Origin: Pterois miles
Lineage: Eukaryota; Chordata; Actinopteri; Perciformes; Scorpaenidae
Reading direction: 5' to 3'
DNA length: 64,000 nt
NCBI GenBank assembly: GCA_947000775.1
Contig: CAMQGK010000008.1
Span: 16,253,501-16,317,500, forward strand
Below the pieces are notes generated by a model. It did no database searches, had not been told where the DNA came from, and was given only the letters and a program-made list of their open reading frames with translations. Numbering within the stretch: the first letter of the stretch is position 1; every line of letters starts with the position of its first letter. The position numbers and the translations under genes were made by a program. Shown one piece after another: positions 23,241-34,479 of this stretch.

Positions 23241-24376
23241 GTTGACCAACTAGCCCTGCACGAGTCACTTTCTGGTGTCTGGAGGCTTTAAATCTGAGAA
23301 CAAACTGAAGAGTTTAAGTGCAAGGATGACCAAAAATGAAGTGGATAGATTGGTGAGAGCATGAATGAATGTAAAAACAGTCAAAGAGAAATCAAATAAA
23401 ACACATGGAAATGTAATTAAGAAGACTTAAAATAGAGAATATGCTTCCATCCAAGCATTTCCATGAAGATACCGATGCTTCCAATTAGGAAAAACACATT
23501 TTTTTAAAACAAAAAAGCCCTCATGGACACATTAACATTTTTTCTGCCTGATTTATATGGAAAGCTGTTTTAAAGAAGATTAAATTAGAAGACCTAGACT
23601 TCTATTAATCAAGGCAAACATGTTGAAATAAGCAAAATGGCTGCTGTGCCGTCCTAAACAAACAGTACGCCTGCTGATTAAGAGGGATGCACACGCTGGA
23701 CATCTTACTCAGAGCTGTGTGGAGAATGGAGAAGAAATTACACCCTTAATATAGACATACATCCATTTGTGGTCTTAGTGTGATCGACCCAACAAATGCT
23801 CCACTGCAAGACGAATCAAATGTGGCTTTGGAAATGTCTTAAAGATCTCTAAAGTATGTCTGCTACAACCTCCCTGGAGTGTAAAACCCCTAACCTATTT
23901 CTGTGCTTTCATGTTTAGATGAAGGCGGGAACTTTTGCCAACATGCACAGTCCCACTTTGAAGACGCTTCCCATTTTGAATAGGGGAGGCTTTTATTTTG
24001 AAATAGCTCATTAGGTCTATTTATTTTTTTGTCGAGCAGGTGATGGAAACAATGAGGAATGAAGCAAACAGAGAAAGTAGACATATTTATGCTTGGTCCA
24101 CACTGGACAGAGAGCAGGTGGCTGGATAACGTATACATGCAGTATACAAATACTCTCACACTACTGCATATACTACATTTAGAGGCAGCCGAGTATCAGA
24201 GGGAAACAGCTCAGCTCTCCTGCTGGCTAACAGCCTTACAGCCAAACAAGATAATAAATTCATTGAGAGTAACAATGCTTCCACTGTGCTCTGCAGACCT
24301 AACAATGAGAGAGAATGAGTGCTGTATCCGGGAGTCAAGAGTGCTCAAGAGTGAATTTGTGTTACAAGATTGAGTA
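23241..24376. other. non-coding, no firm feature
   Basis: Unique-looking. Open frames up to 104 codons have no recognisable domain. Confidence 0.5.
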
Positions 24377-24475
24377 AAGTCTTTACACACCAGGGGTGTG
24401 ACGAATAAACAACGGTACAATGCTAAATACTTGCTTGTGAATATTATATGTCTAGGGCATTTACTGCTGAAACTG
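24377..24475 (+). repeat. dispersed repeat, shared with 58862
   Basis: TAAAGTCTTTACACACCAGG, GGTGTGACGAATAAAC, ATTATATGTCTAGGGCATTT align in order with 58862-58960, which has AAAGGCCTTTACACACCGG, TGGTGTGATGAATAAA and TTATACGTCTAAGGCTTTAA. This is a diverged pair of one family, class unknown. Confidence 0.6.
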
Positions 24476-25063
24476 TCAAAGTGTATGAATTCTACCATGG
24501 TATGTAAATTAACTTGCTTTATAACAACAGAATGCACAAATACTTGATTTGTCCAATAGCCACCCCAACACTGGGTATTTTGGAGTGACACTGCTCCCAG
24601 GTGTGGTTTCCTCAGTGAATAATCCCACCCGGGCGGTGAAGCCCTCGCCCACCACTGCAGGCGTGTCCATGAAGCGTGCCCACCGGGTCTGGCGGCGACA
24701 GACTAATCAGGTTTGTGTTCACAGTAAAATGATACGTGTTTCTGATTGATGACTGTTTTTACTCTTCCCACTGGCCATGCCCACAGCTCCATGTACACTG
24801 GGCACGTAGACACAAACCGAAGTTTGTGATCAGTTAACAAAGACACAAGATCATTTCTTCACCTTCATTTCAGCCTGATAACAGTAAGCCTCCTCAGACA
24901 TATGTCTGTTTTACCACAAATGAAAGGATATACAGTACGTAATATATCAAAAACAGGACATGATAACGTATATTTGAGGCTACTGCTGTTAATCGTACCA
25001 TGTTTCACAGGGTAACTAAAAGCAGCAAAAATAGTTTCTCCCTTCATTTGGGGTACCCCCTGG
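24476..25063. other. non-coding, no feature seen
   Basis: Slightly GC-richer around 24600-24700. No exon with splice sites. Confidence 0.5.
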
Positions 25064-25165
25064 ATGGATGGCGCTTATACAGCCTATACCGCTGATACAG
25101 CCTATACCGTTTATACCTCCTATACCTCCTACACTGCCTGTACAGCCTATGCCGCCTATACCTAG
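25064..25165 (+). repeat. 9-bp minisatellite (about 10 units)
   Basis: From 25075 to 25164 the sequence is a run of ten 9-mers of the type CTATACCGC/CTATACAGC. Because the period is a multiple of three, one frame stays open: ATG at 25064 reads MDGA followed by YTA-like tripeptides (YTA, YTA, DTA, YTV, YTS, YTS...) up to a TAG at 25163. The peptide is almost certainly a by-product of the repeat, not a gene. Confidence 0.9.
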
Positions 25166-26154
25166 GGCTGGCTCTGAACGTTGGGATAAATAAATAGTAG
25201 GAGGTTAAACATAGAAGCAAATGAATGCCCTAAAAATCCATTCATTTCATTCCAGCCTTTCATTAGTACAGAAAAAAACACAGCAGTAAACATGACTGAT
25301 TGAAAACTCCATCAGACTCCATGTCTGGTATTCTTAATTAACTTTTAATTTATATTCCTCATTTACGTTTCACTCTTTGAACTCCATCTGCATTATTTTG
25401 ACCCAATTCCCCCTGGGTAGCAAAAGCTCATCCTATTCTGTAATGTAATTAACCAAACAAAACCACTTTGAACGCGGAGCTGGCCGACATTAAATCACGT
25501 TGGAAGGCGCTAAACGCTCAACAACTGGACGCATATTCGATACATGAGGTAATCCTTTCCCCAGAACAAACCCTACAGTCAATAGCAAAACAGTTGCGAC
25601 ATGGTACAGTGAAAACAGGAGCCCTCATTTCCTTTCAGACACTTGGAGAATAAAAGCTGCACAAACACAGAAACAGAGTCACACAGAGGTCAGAGTTTGA
25701 TCACACCATCATCGATTCAGCTGCTGCGTTTAATCAACGGGGTGGTAACATAAGTGATTCATTAGGATAAAGTAAGAAACGAGGAGACATTTTTCTGTCC
25801 TTGTCTGCATCTCCATCTTCTCTAGTTCAACATCCCAGTCCTTCAGAGACTAGAGTCCCACTCCTTCGCTTCCCTTCCTCCCTCCATCCCATCATCTTTC
25901 ATCCAGATGCCATGTTGTTGATGAATTCAATCATAAGCTCATTTGTCACTGTCTGGAAAACACACACTAAGAATGGCAGCCCCATGCGCTCTGACAGACT
26001 GTGAAAACAATGGCTGGATGCTGTGGGTTGTGCCCTGGCGTCCTGAGAAAACCTTCTGTCACGCACCTAAAAGGTCGAGTTTAAACGGGAACTCAGAAGT
26101 AAACAAGGTTGTTCCTGTTGCATTTCTGATATATAACACACTTTCCATCTCTGC
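25166..26154. other. non-coding, no firm feature
   Basis: Average composition. No repeat or splice-flanked frame identified. Confidence 0.5.
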
Positions 26155-26217
26155 CTCCGGTGACTTGGATTCCCCGCTCGACTCAGAAGGACAGCCAAAG
26201 GTTACCAGATGCTAAAT
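26155..26217 (+). repeat. 63-bp segment shared with 55012
   Basis: GTGACTTGGATTC(C/T)CC, then GACTCA(G/A)AAGGACAGCC and AAAGGTTACCAGATGCTA, are nearly identical to 55012-55077. The flanks do not match. On the plus strand here it lies in an open frame reading SGDLDSPLDSEGQPKVTRC. The other copy has a stop just before it, so I read this as a dispersed repeat core. Confidence 0.65.
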
Positions 26218-26804
26218 AACACAATGCAAAGTTATATAACAGTTTACCAGATATGAGTCAGCTCATATTAACATCATGCAAATTTATCTTCTAACTCTGC
26301 AAATTTTATTCATGCAGCTATGGCACAAAGAATATCCTGTAACCGATTATTGGCATCATGTATCAGCTTTTTATTTTGGTGTAAATGTTTCAAACTCTTC
26401 AGGGAGTTTAGTTCAACCCCCCAAATCACTCAAGTGGTCCAGTTTTGCATTCTAAAAGACCCAAATTGAATTTATTATCTTGAGCCATGACGTCTCTCAG
26501 CTGGAATCTGACTTAAGTTTGGACTCCGACTCAGGACACGGACCGTACACCACAACACGAACGTCGTATAAACTGTGGTGGGAGCATGTTAAAGAAATCT
26601 TCACATTTTCTTCTGTGACAGAGACTAAACTTTAATCCTTTGGCCAGTTACTGAAATGTCATTTTCACTCATGAAGTGTCACAAACATCATCACACCAGT
26701 ATTGACTGAATTCAAGATTGAACTTGCATGACACACTACGTACCCACTCACCACTTTGACCTCCACACGGTAACTTTCCACCTCAGTATATACGGTAAAG
26801 TGCA
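26218..26804. other. non-coding, no firm feature
   Basis: Nothing recognised apart from a weak VESYRVEVKV-type frame on the minus strand near 26755-26785 beside a GTGAGT. The acceptor is poor. Confidence 0.45.
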
Positions 26805-27170
26805 CAATATATACTGCATTGGTTTTTGGCTGTCGCCATCTTGGTTTTTTGCAACCAGAAGTGACACGAGAGGGTGGAGCTAAGTACAGCCGAACGTTGA
26901 ATCAGACATTTTAGGTGACCTATGTGTTAAAATTATCTTTTATGAATTGAAAACACAATGTGAAAGGGTTAAAGCTGTAAGATGAAATATAATATGAATA
27001 ATCACTAGGTAGCCCTGAACCTAAAGCATCCCCTGCTTTATGGTCTATTTGACTCTAAATGGACCATAATTTACTAAATGAACATCATGCTGTAGTGAAG
27101 ACGACTTGAAACTAGAGATTGAGACCATAAACTCATGTTTACGATGTTTACTGACGTAATAAATCTCATT
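26805..27170 (+). mobile_element. ATAGACTG-family repeat, copy B (truncated)
   Basis: Contains GGCTGTCGCCATCTTGG, AACCAGAAGTGACACGAG, GTGAAAGGGTTAAAGCTG, GCTTTATGGTCTATTTGACT, CATAAACTCATGTTTACGAT and GTAATAAATCTCA, in the same order as copy D. It lacks the terminal block and the 3' CTCATAGACTT part. A further AACAAGATGGCGACAGACC lies just outside, at 27208. Confidence 0.75.
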
Positions 27171-28033
27171 TCTTTTTCATCTCTTTCGCATTTTTTTTCT
27201 GCAAAAAAACAAGATGGCGACAGACCAAAAGAACGTATATAAAGATCGCCAGGAAGTGACAGTCAATTGTTTGCTCCACTGCAACATAAGTGCCCAGCAG
27301 CAAAGCTACGCTACGCCATTTTGGACTGAAAGCGAATAGCGGACGCCAGTAAAATGTCCACCTAAAAAGTGCAGTACAAAAATAAAACATTAAATCTATT
27401 CTATTGTTATATTCTACCGAAATAGCCTGCGTTGAACAAGAAGTTATTGTAATGAGTTTTCAGTCCAAGGCGTCTTGCCTTGTGGTCTGCAGTGGGTTTC
27501 AGCTGCATGTTGGGTCAAATAATTATTCTCCTCACCATCAATCAGTAGTTAATTAACAGTCTCGGTTTACCAAACAAAAGCCTAAAATCAATTTAAAACC
27601 TCACCAGTTTGCTCTCAACCCACATGAACAAGACTCAATGAAATCTTTTTCTTATCACTGTCATTTCAAACAGAAAATGGTGCTGGTGGTCGGAGCCTCT
27701 GGGAGTGGCTGCAGGACCAAAGCCTCATTTCGAGGAAGAGATTTTGGAGATGGGTACGATATGAAAGAGAGAGGAAAGACGGAGGAAAGAGAAGAGAAGG
27801 CGATCCAGGTGTTTTTGATTCAGACTGCTGAGAAAACGGCAACCAAAGGAGAAATGAAAGAAAGGATTAAAGATAGAAAAAAAATAAATCCCTTGCAGAG
27901 AAGATTTTTCTGGTTTTGTATTTTTCAAATTAGCATTCTGTGGTCTGCTAGTGGGAGTGTGTGCACATGTGAGTATTTAAATGTGTGTAGGCATTTTGCA
28001 TAATACAATCAGTATTTAAGTGACGAAAGGAGG

Positions 28034-28035
<2 letters not shown>
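27171..28035. other. non-coding, no firm feature
   Basis: 27638-28003 is open for 121 codons on the plus strand, Lys/Glu-rich and without any known domain. Its upstream CATTTCAAACAG could act as an acceptor, but no donor fits. I do not call it a gene. Confidence 0.45.
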
Positions 28036-28070
<35 letters not shown>

Positions 28071-28196
28071 AGATGGATTAGTGATGTTGACTACATGGTA
28101 AAAGTCTCATTGCTCTGCAAAGAGATGTTTTATCACACTGACACTCAACTGTGACATTCAGCAAAGACAACCCACATCCACACCCCCCCCCACCCC

Positions 28197-28275
<79 letters not shown>
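28036..28275. repeat. paired (GT)n and (CA)n microsatellites
   Basis: GT repeat at 28036-28069 (17 units) and CA repeat at 28199-28275 (38 units), preceded by CCCCCCCCACCCC. As the two are in inverted orientation 130 bp apart, they can pair into a long stem. Confidence 0.95.
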
Positions 28276-28277
<2 letters not shown>

Positions 28278-28726
28278 TGAGTGTGGTGATGGAGTTAAAA
28301 CTACATAATTTCAGCATTTAAGTATGTTTAAAAGGTTTTCCAGCTGTTTTACTGTGTTTTCGTGTCCCAGTGACTAAAGGGAACACCAGCTTTTTAAACT
28401 GGTCCATATTGTGACCGAAGGCGAAGCCGGCAGCTGCTGAACAGGCTGTGATGTAACTCCTCACCATCAACGTACTGACAGGCTCACATTATTAGACGTG
28501 TCTGACAACATTATGGAAAGGATCCTACAGAGAAATAAAACCTTGTTCTTACCTTTCGCTTCATCTCTCGCTCAAGAAGTAGTCTCGTTTATGAAAACTC
28601 ACGTCACATCCAAATTGTGGAAACCATCTGAAAAAATGTTGTCTCTTTTAGTCACCTAGACACAAAAGTTGAGAAAATAGGATTGAAAAATACTGAAGTT
28701 ACCCTGACTAGAAAACCAGCGGGCAG
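28276..28726. other. non-coding, no firm feature
   Basis: Minus-strand 28553-28627 is flanked by good splice signals (TTTTTTCAG and GTAAGA) but has stops in all frames. Confidence 0.5.
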
Positions 28727-29272
28727 CCTCCGGGGCTGAAAAGTAAATCCAGTGCTGAATTACCTTAAACCTGCATTCTGTCTAACAGCCAGCAGGAGGC
28801 GACTCCTCTGGTAGCGAAAAGAAGTCTGACTGTACAGAAGTCTATGAGAAAATGATCCTACTTCTCTCTGATTTATTACTTCAGTAAACGTTGTAAACAT
28901 GAGTTTATGGTCTCAATCGCTTGTTTCAAGTCTTCTTCAATACAACATGATGTTCATTTAGTAAATTATGGCCCATTTAGAGTCAAATAGACCATAAAAC
29001 AGGGGATGATTTAGGGCGGGGCTACCTTGTGACTGACAGCTTGCTACCACTGAGTTGTAGTTCATTCAAACTTTTTTGATCGCCCAATAATGTGTTAATC
29101 AGAGTTCGGATGTACTTTGCTCCACCTTCTCATGTCTCTTCTGGTTGCAAAAAACAAGATGGCGACTGCCAAAAACCAACATGGCGACAGCCAAAATGCC
29201 AAACTCGAGGCTTCAAAACTGCAGTCCTCAAACCAGTGAGTGACGGTGACTACGTCCACTTGTTATATACAA
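28727..29272 (-). mobile_element. ATAGACTG-family repeat, copy C
   Basis: Starts CCTCCGGGGCTGAAAAGTAA and runs through CCTTAAACCTGCATTCTG, AGTCTATGAGAAAATGATCC, AACATGAGTTTATGGTCTCA, AAACAAGATGGCGACTGCC and CAAACTCGAGGCTTCAAAAC, ending GTTATATACAAG. The order and orientation are as in copy A. Part of the middle diverges. Confidence 0.8.
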
Positions 29273-29324
29273 GAATAGCGAAAACTGAGGAATGAAACTC
29301 AGTGATATAAGATAGGGTATAACC

Positions 29325-29612
29325 GAGTTAATATCAATAGAACAGTTTGACATCTTGGAAAATATTTGCTAAGAGTTACATCTGCAGATTGATACCAGTT
29401 TTATATCTGCCCGTTGAATATTAAGCTACAGCCAGGAGATGCTTAGCTGAGCTTAGCTTAGCGTAAAGACTGGAAACTGGGAAAAAAGCTAGCCTGGCTC
29501 CTACCAACACCTCTAAAGCTCGCTCATTACCATGTTACATCGTCTTTGGTTAATCTTCTGATATCTTTCTGCGAAAAAGTGAAATTTCCCCAAATGTTAA
29601 ACTACTCCTTTA
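29325..29612 (+). repeat. teleost repeat, GCTTAGCATAAAGACTGG family
   Basis: Second copy of the family at 12570. It has ACAGTTTGACATCTTGG, AAATATTTGCTAAGAGTTA, AGCTACAGCCAGGAG, GCTTAGCTTAGCGTAAAG, ACTGGAAACTGGG, AGCTAGCCTGGCTCCTACC, and ends ACTACTCCTTTAACGGG. This copy is more complete, keeping the opening ACAGTTTGACA phrase. Confidence 0.75.
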
Positions 29613-29794
29613 ACGGGTAGCTGTGTAGATGAGGTGATCTTCATACACACACAAACACACACAAGCGCTGATGCATTTACACAGTTTAACAGACTCATGA
29701 CGTAGCTCTGTTTATCCCTCCGTCTCGTTCACATACACACAAAGCAGATGAGCTTAGCAACGGTCAGCGAGTGTACAGACACAACACACTGATG

Positions 29795-29795
<1 letters not shown>

Positions 29796-29861
<66 letters not shown>
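29796..29861. repeat. (CA)n microsatellite
   Basis: About 33 CA units, followed by CTCTCTCTC. Confidence 0.98.
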
Positions 29862-29862
<1 letters not shown>

Positions 29863-30454
29863 CTCTCTCATATTCATTAACAGTTGTGTGCAGATATTAG
29901 CATCGTTGGGTCTGGTAGCTAACAGCACTGCAGTGACAATACAAGTCATTAATCATAAAACACAACGAGTGCAGCAGAGCAGCCAAAACACTGACATGTA
30001 AAGATGGCCACTGACTCTTCTGGTTGTTTCTTTTATAGCTCATTGACTCATTTAAGGCCCCGATCAGACAGACTGTGTTTTGTTTTCTGCCTTCTGTAAC
30101 TGTTTCAATGAAGAAACGTGCTGCATGCTGCGTTTGCGTTGCTGAGCATCTTGCGTTTTTCCGCCCTACGCACATCATGATTTTGAGTGTCCTGAACACC
30201 TCAAGTTGAAAAAGAAAAATCAGCTCAGAGTGGAGAAGCTCCCAATGTCATCAGCATTTTTCTCATTGCTGTCATTCTCCTGGATACCTGGAGTTATACG
30301 ACTTTACCACCTGTAGCTACTGTTGTCTGGACAGAAAACAACAGCAGGCACATTAGTGTCATACTTGTGATTTCAGCTGAGTTGTTTTCATTAACTGACA
30401 TCATAGATGGTGTAAAGCTCACAGTCTGTGTTAACGTTAGCACTCATTTGGTGG
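29862..30454. other. non-coding, one weak repeat
   Basis: 30055-30220 begins AAGGCCCCGATCAGACAG, echoing 17714, with CGTTTGCGTTGCTGAGC after it. Nothing else is seen. Confidence 0.4.
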
Positions 30455-31215
30455 CTGCCTAGGCAAGGCAGCTTTATTTGTATAACAATTCAGCAACGGG
30501 GCAATTCAAAGTGCTTTACGCAAACAATCAAGAACACTGTGACAAAGTGCAAAAGAACAATAAGACATAATTAAAACTATAATAAGAAGATTAGAAGGTA
30601 TAGCTAGATATATAAAAGCTAGATAACACAGGAGTCGAAGTTCTAGTACAGTATAAGATCGTTGTTCGGTTTAATAAACGGCAGCCAACAGGAAGGTTTC
30701 GATCTGAAAGAGCTCAGAGTTGGATCGGTCCTGCAGTTTTCTGGGAGCTTGTTCCAAATAGTTGGTGCATAAAAACTGAACGCTGCGTCTGCTTGTCTAG
30801 TTTTGACTCTGGGGACACTAAGCAGACCTGATCCAGACCACCTGAGAGCTCTGGATGGTTCAGAACATAGCAGGATTTATTTGTAATGTATTTTGGCCCT
30901 AAACTGTTTAGTGCTTTGTAAACCAGCAGGAGAGTTTGGAAATCAGAGAGCCAGTGCAGAGACCTCAGGACAGGACTGATATGATCCACCTTCTGGGTCT
31001 TAGTGAGGACTCTAGCAGCAGCTAGACCAGTACAGACGCTGTTACAGTAGTCAAGCTGGCTGAAGATAAATGCGTGGACTAGTTGTCCAAATAGTCAGCT
31101 GTCTTTGTAATGGTCTTAATATGGCTGTTAAAACTCAGCTCAGAGTTCATGACTACACCAAGATTTCCGCCTTGATCTGTGCTTTTTAACAGATTGAAGA
31201 TGAGCGCTGACCTGA
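30455..31215 (-). mobile_element. LINE-derived fish repeat, 3' region
   Basis: It starts AAGGCAGCTTTATTTGTATA and has GCAATTCAAAGTGCTTTACG, typical of a fish element 3' end read in reverse. Farther on are GGAGCTTGTTCCAAATAGTT, GCCAGTGCAGAGACCTCAGG and TTACAGTAGTCAAGCTGGCT, then TGACTACACCAAGATTTCCG. The minus strand (30714-30989) reads a 91-codon frame containing DHISPVLRSLHWLS and LLLVYKALNSLGPKYI, matching my memory of the C-terminal end of fish LINE reverse transcriptases (HITPVLKSLHWLP, ILLVYKALNGLAP). It is broken and lacks the catalytic part. Confidence 0.7.
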
Positions 31216-31804
31216 CGCCTTAACATAAGTGATTTTGATGAGCAAAAAGGCAAAAAGCATAGACATATGTTGTAGTTTCATTTAGGAAAAAAACAGATAC
31301 AAGAGGAAGAAACAGCAAGAGAGGACAAAGGAAGAGAAAAGACAGAGACAATAAGAGGGAGAAGGGTGAAGAGAGGGAAAGAAATGGGATAGAGACGGTA
31401 GAGACAACGATGGTTGGGGATGAAACGCGAAAATAAAGCAAAGATGACAAACAGAAAGAGAGAGGAGAAAAGCTAAGAAGGCAAAATATAAATAAGATAC
31501 ACCTGGAAAAAGAGACAAAAACAACAGAATAACGTACATGATGGAGCAAGTGAAGATCATAGGTATCACAGAGGCTGATACATAAAAGTAGATTACAAAA
31601 GACAAAAATGTTGGATCTGGATAAATGACAAAATCTCTAACCTATGACACCCGATGTAAATACAGTCCTTTAAAGAAGACAGAATAGGACAGGAAGAGAA
31701 AGTCGGGCCAATGAATGGATCAGGAATGAAGGAGATAAACTTCCTCTCTGTCTCTAACACAGTGGTCAAATCGAATCATCTAACGTTTCAGCCGTGCAGC
31801 TTTT
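31216..31804. other. purine-rich non-coding tract
   Basis: 31280-31480 is strongly GA-rich on the plus strand. The 109- and 107-codon frames on the minus strand are Ser/Leu/Phe low-complexity readings of it. Confidence 0.6.
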
Positions 31805-31935
31805 TGGGCTTGGTCACAGCTAATATTGATGTATTGTGTTCTGGGATTTAACCCGATCCAAAACCACAGCGGCCGACTCGGTGATCCCTCAGGTGTCAGC
31901 TAGGACTAATACCTGGAATCAAACACACATCTGTA
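31805..31935 (+). repeat. cluster repeat, copy 1
   Basis: GGTCACAGCTAATATTGATG, TATTGTGTTCTGGGATTTAA, CCGATCCAAAACCACAGCGG, TAATACCTGGAATCAAACAC. The same series occurs at three other places within 1.8 kb (32775, 33085, 33408). Copies 1, 3 and 4 share the CCAAAACCACAGC core; copies 1, 2 and 4 share TAATACCTGGAA. I do not recognise it as a known element. Confidence 0.75.
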
Positions 31936-32219
31936 ACTCGCAGACGCTTTGTTCTGACGGCGTTCAGCCGAGGCGCTGAGCGCAGAGAGGCGACCGGAGG
32001 GAGGTATGGAGTTACCATCAGCCGCCGCACCAATCAATCTCTACGTACTGCACATTACTGACTGACTTTGCTGTTTTTAAGATCCGGGAATCCCATTTCA
32101 TTCAATATTTAATACATAAATAAATAAACCAATATGTCTATAAAATAAATCCTTACATAAATTAACAAGGCAATAAATATCTAAATATACGTAAACATAA
32201 ATCATGTCATCAAGTCAAG

Positions 32220-32280
<61 letters not shown>

Positions 32281-32774
32281 TTTTGAAGGACTACTTTTAT
32301 TTATTTTAGACTTTAATTATGGACATCCTATTTTAAATAAAAAAAACTACTTAACATATTTATATATTTATATATTGAACTATATTGTCTCATTTATATA
32401 TTTAAATGTATTTATACATTTATTGTATTTATTTAAGGATTTATCTCATAGCCATATATTTATTTAATATTTATTTACATATCTATCTATTTAATTTTGA
32501 ATGAAATGGCATTCCATATAAACCTAGTGAATTACTTTACTGAAATTATTACTTTACTGCTCACCACCTCTCAAGACACATATTGTATTTTACTAGTACT
32601 GATTTACTTTAAAGCTTTTGTAAGTTTTGTCGACCCCACACAATCATATTTCCACATAATTGTTTCTGAATTGCTGCTAATTTCTATTAATGCTGTAATT
32701 CGGTGGAGCAGACGATTAGCTCCTCATCTGATGTCAGCGACCCTTTAAAAAGTGACTTTCCTGCTCTCAGTTTG
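31936..32774. repeat. AT-rich block with (TA)n
   Basis: 32222-32277 is a (TA)n of about 28 units, set in AT-rich sequence (32090-32500) full of ATTTATTTA and AAATAAATA words. No gene signal. Confidence 0.9.
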
Positions 32775-32900
32775 AGGCTCTCAGGCTGCATCAGCAGTAA
32801 AGTTTCCTGTATCCAGGATATAAACTGAGTCAAGACTTGTTGAGATTGTCTGATGCTGATTAATACCTGGAATAAAAGCACAGATCAGGCTCTTCTTAAC
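32775..32900 (+). repeat. cluster repeat, copy 2 (most diverged)
   Basis: TTTCCTGTATCCAGGATATA, then CTGATGCTGATTAATACCTG, GAATAAAAGCACAGATCAGG. The beginning matches copy 3 and the end matches copies 1 and 4. Confidence 0.6.
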
Positions 32901-33084
32901 AGCAGGCCACCTATGCTGTTTTATAACCGACCAGAGCATAGAGGAGGAAATTGCAATCAGCAATCAGTTGTAGAATCTTGATGTCTTATCTCTACCAATA
33001 ATTATTTCCAAGGTCTTGTCTTCTGTAAAAATCCAAGTAGCTGTTATATTTTGGGATGCAGACACTATTCTGGCCTGGAGGCGA

Positions 33085-33212
33085 AGAGGTTTGTTTTCCT
33101 GCCCTCAATATAAGACTCTCTGGGCTCTGTAACAGCTAATATTCCTGTATTGTATTCCAGGATATAGCCTGATCCAAAAACCACAGCGGCTGGCTGAGGA
33201 TTCCCTCTGGCT
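33085..33212 (+). repeat. cluster repeat, copy 3
   Basis: GAGGTTTGTTTTCCTGCCCT, GTAACAGCTAATATTCCTG, TATTGTATTCCAGGATATAG, AAAACCACAGCGGCTGGCTG, AGGATTCCCTCTGGC. It is closely similar to copy 4, which starts about 320 bp later. Confidence 0.8.
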
Positions 33213-33407
33213 TGTCTCTCTCTTTTTTTTCCCTTTTGTCTGCTCATCTTTGGTTCCAACGAAGACAAAGTGCACAAACGGCGTCTGACTGCAGGAAATC
33301 ACCGCCAGCCACCAAACACACCATGGTGAAACTTTGCCCGCGGGGCATAAAAATCACAAAATTGTTGGTTGAAACGGTGGCAGGATGCGGCCAGTTTGAA
33401 GACAAGA

Positions 33408-33571
33408 ATAGTTTTCTGCCCTCGACGTAAATCTGTCTGGTCTTCGTCACAGCCAGTATCACTGTATTCTATTCCAGGACATAGTCTCATCCAAAACCAC
33501 AGCAGCTGGCTGAGGATTCCCTCTGGCCTCAGGCATGGCTAATACCTGGAACGGGACACGGATCAGTTACT
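33408..33571 (+). repeat. cluster repeat, copy 4
   Basis: AATAGTTTTCTGCCCTCGAC, GTCACAGCCAGTATCACTG, TATTCTATTCCAGGACATAG, AAAACCACAGCAGCTGGCTG, AGGATTCCCTCTGGCC, then TAATACCTGGAACGGGACAC and GGATCAG. It is the most complete unit, about 160 bp. Confidence 0.8.
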
Positions 33572-34194
33572 CTCTCTGTCTCAGCACATCTCTTGTGGGA
33601 TTGTGAAGGCCGATACTGATATTTTTGGCCCGGGCCGCCAACAGCTGATACTTAATATGGTATCTCTGAATTTAAACTTTCACTTCGACACTTTTTGTGC
33701 CAAAATCTGCCACAAAATTAGTAAGCCATGGAAAATGGAAAAGCATCTGAAACGGCATTTAGGCAATGGAAAAAATATGATCTAACAATAATGAATTATG
33801 TTCCAGCAGAAACCATTTAAATACTGATAATAGTGTGTGATAAATTCATACACCTCCTCTGTTTTGGTGAGAGCGAACTGAAAAAGAAGGAGCTCAAAAA
33901 AAAAAAAAAAAAACCAGTTACAAAATACAGGATATTATCATAGTGCAGCGAATACAGCAGCTGTGTGGGATATCACACCCTCAGTCTTTCCTTTACTATA
34001 CCACATGATAAATACCCAACACAGTACAGATAGAAAATACTAGCATGCATAATGAAACTGCTATTGTCTGTCTGGATTGACTTCCTGTTAAATGGAAGAG
34101 TGAGGTGAAAAAAGTAAGAAAACAGTTGGAAATTTGAAAGTAATTTCAGATGCAACGAAACACCGTATATGTCCAGAGTGTTGAGTTATGTTGA
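33572..34194. other. non-coding, no firm feature
   Basis: A-run at 33896-33913. No other recognisable element. Confidence 0.5.
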
Positions 34195-34450
34195 AGTTAG
34201 TTACATTTGTGATGTGATTTCTGTTTTATTTCTGTTATGTTGTTTACATACGTATTTTACTTAGTTTATGTACTTATTTCACGCACAACCATGAGGGTTT
34301 TTCTAAACCTAACTAATTGGTTTTGTAACCTAAACATAACCAAGGCCACTACCATAGTTTTGCTGTGTGATGCAAAAATAATAGGTGAAAAGGCTAAAAT
34401 GTGTTTTCATTCATGCAAGAACGTCCTTGCAACATGCTATTAATACACCT
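34195..34450 (+). repeat. CTAAACCTAACC-family repeat
   Basis: TTTGTGATGTGATTTC, TACGTATTTTACTTAG, TTTTTCTAAACCTAACTAAT, TGGTTTTGTAACCTAAACAT, AACCAAGG and GTGTGATGCAAAAATAATAG recur in the same order at 39120-39330 (TACGTATTTTAAGCCC, TTTTCCTAAACCTGAGTGGT, TTGCCTAAACTTAAC). Confidence 0.65.
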
Positions 34451-34479
34451 TGACATTGGTTGGCGTATTTTACAAAAAG

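Noticed and set aside
27638..28003. 121-codon Lys/Glu-rich plus-strand frame
   Set aside because: Biased composition from purine-rich DNA, no domain and no donor site.
28553..28627. Minus-strand exon (ACATTTTTTCAG ... GTAAGA)
   Set aside because: All three frames contain stops, so it cannot be an internal coding exon.
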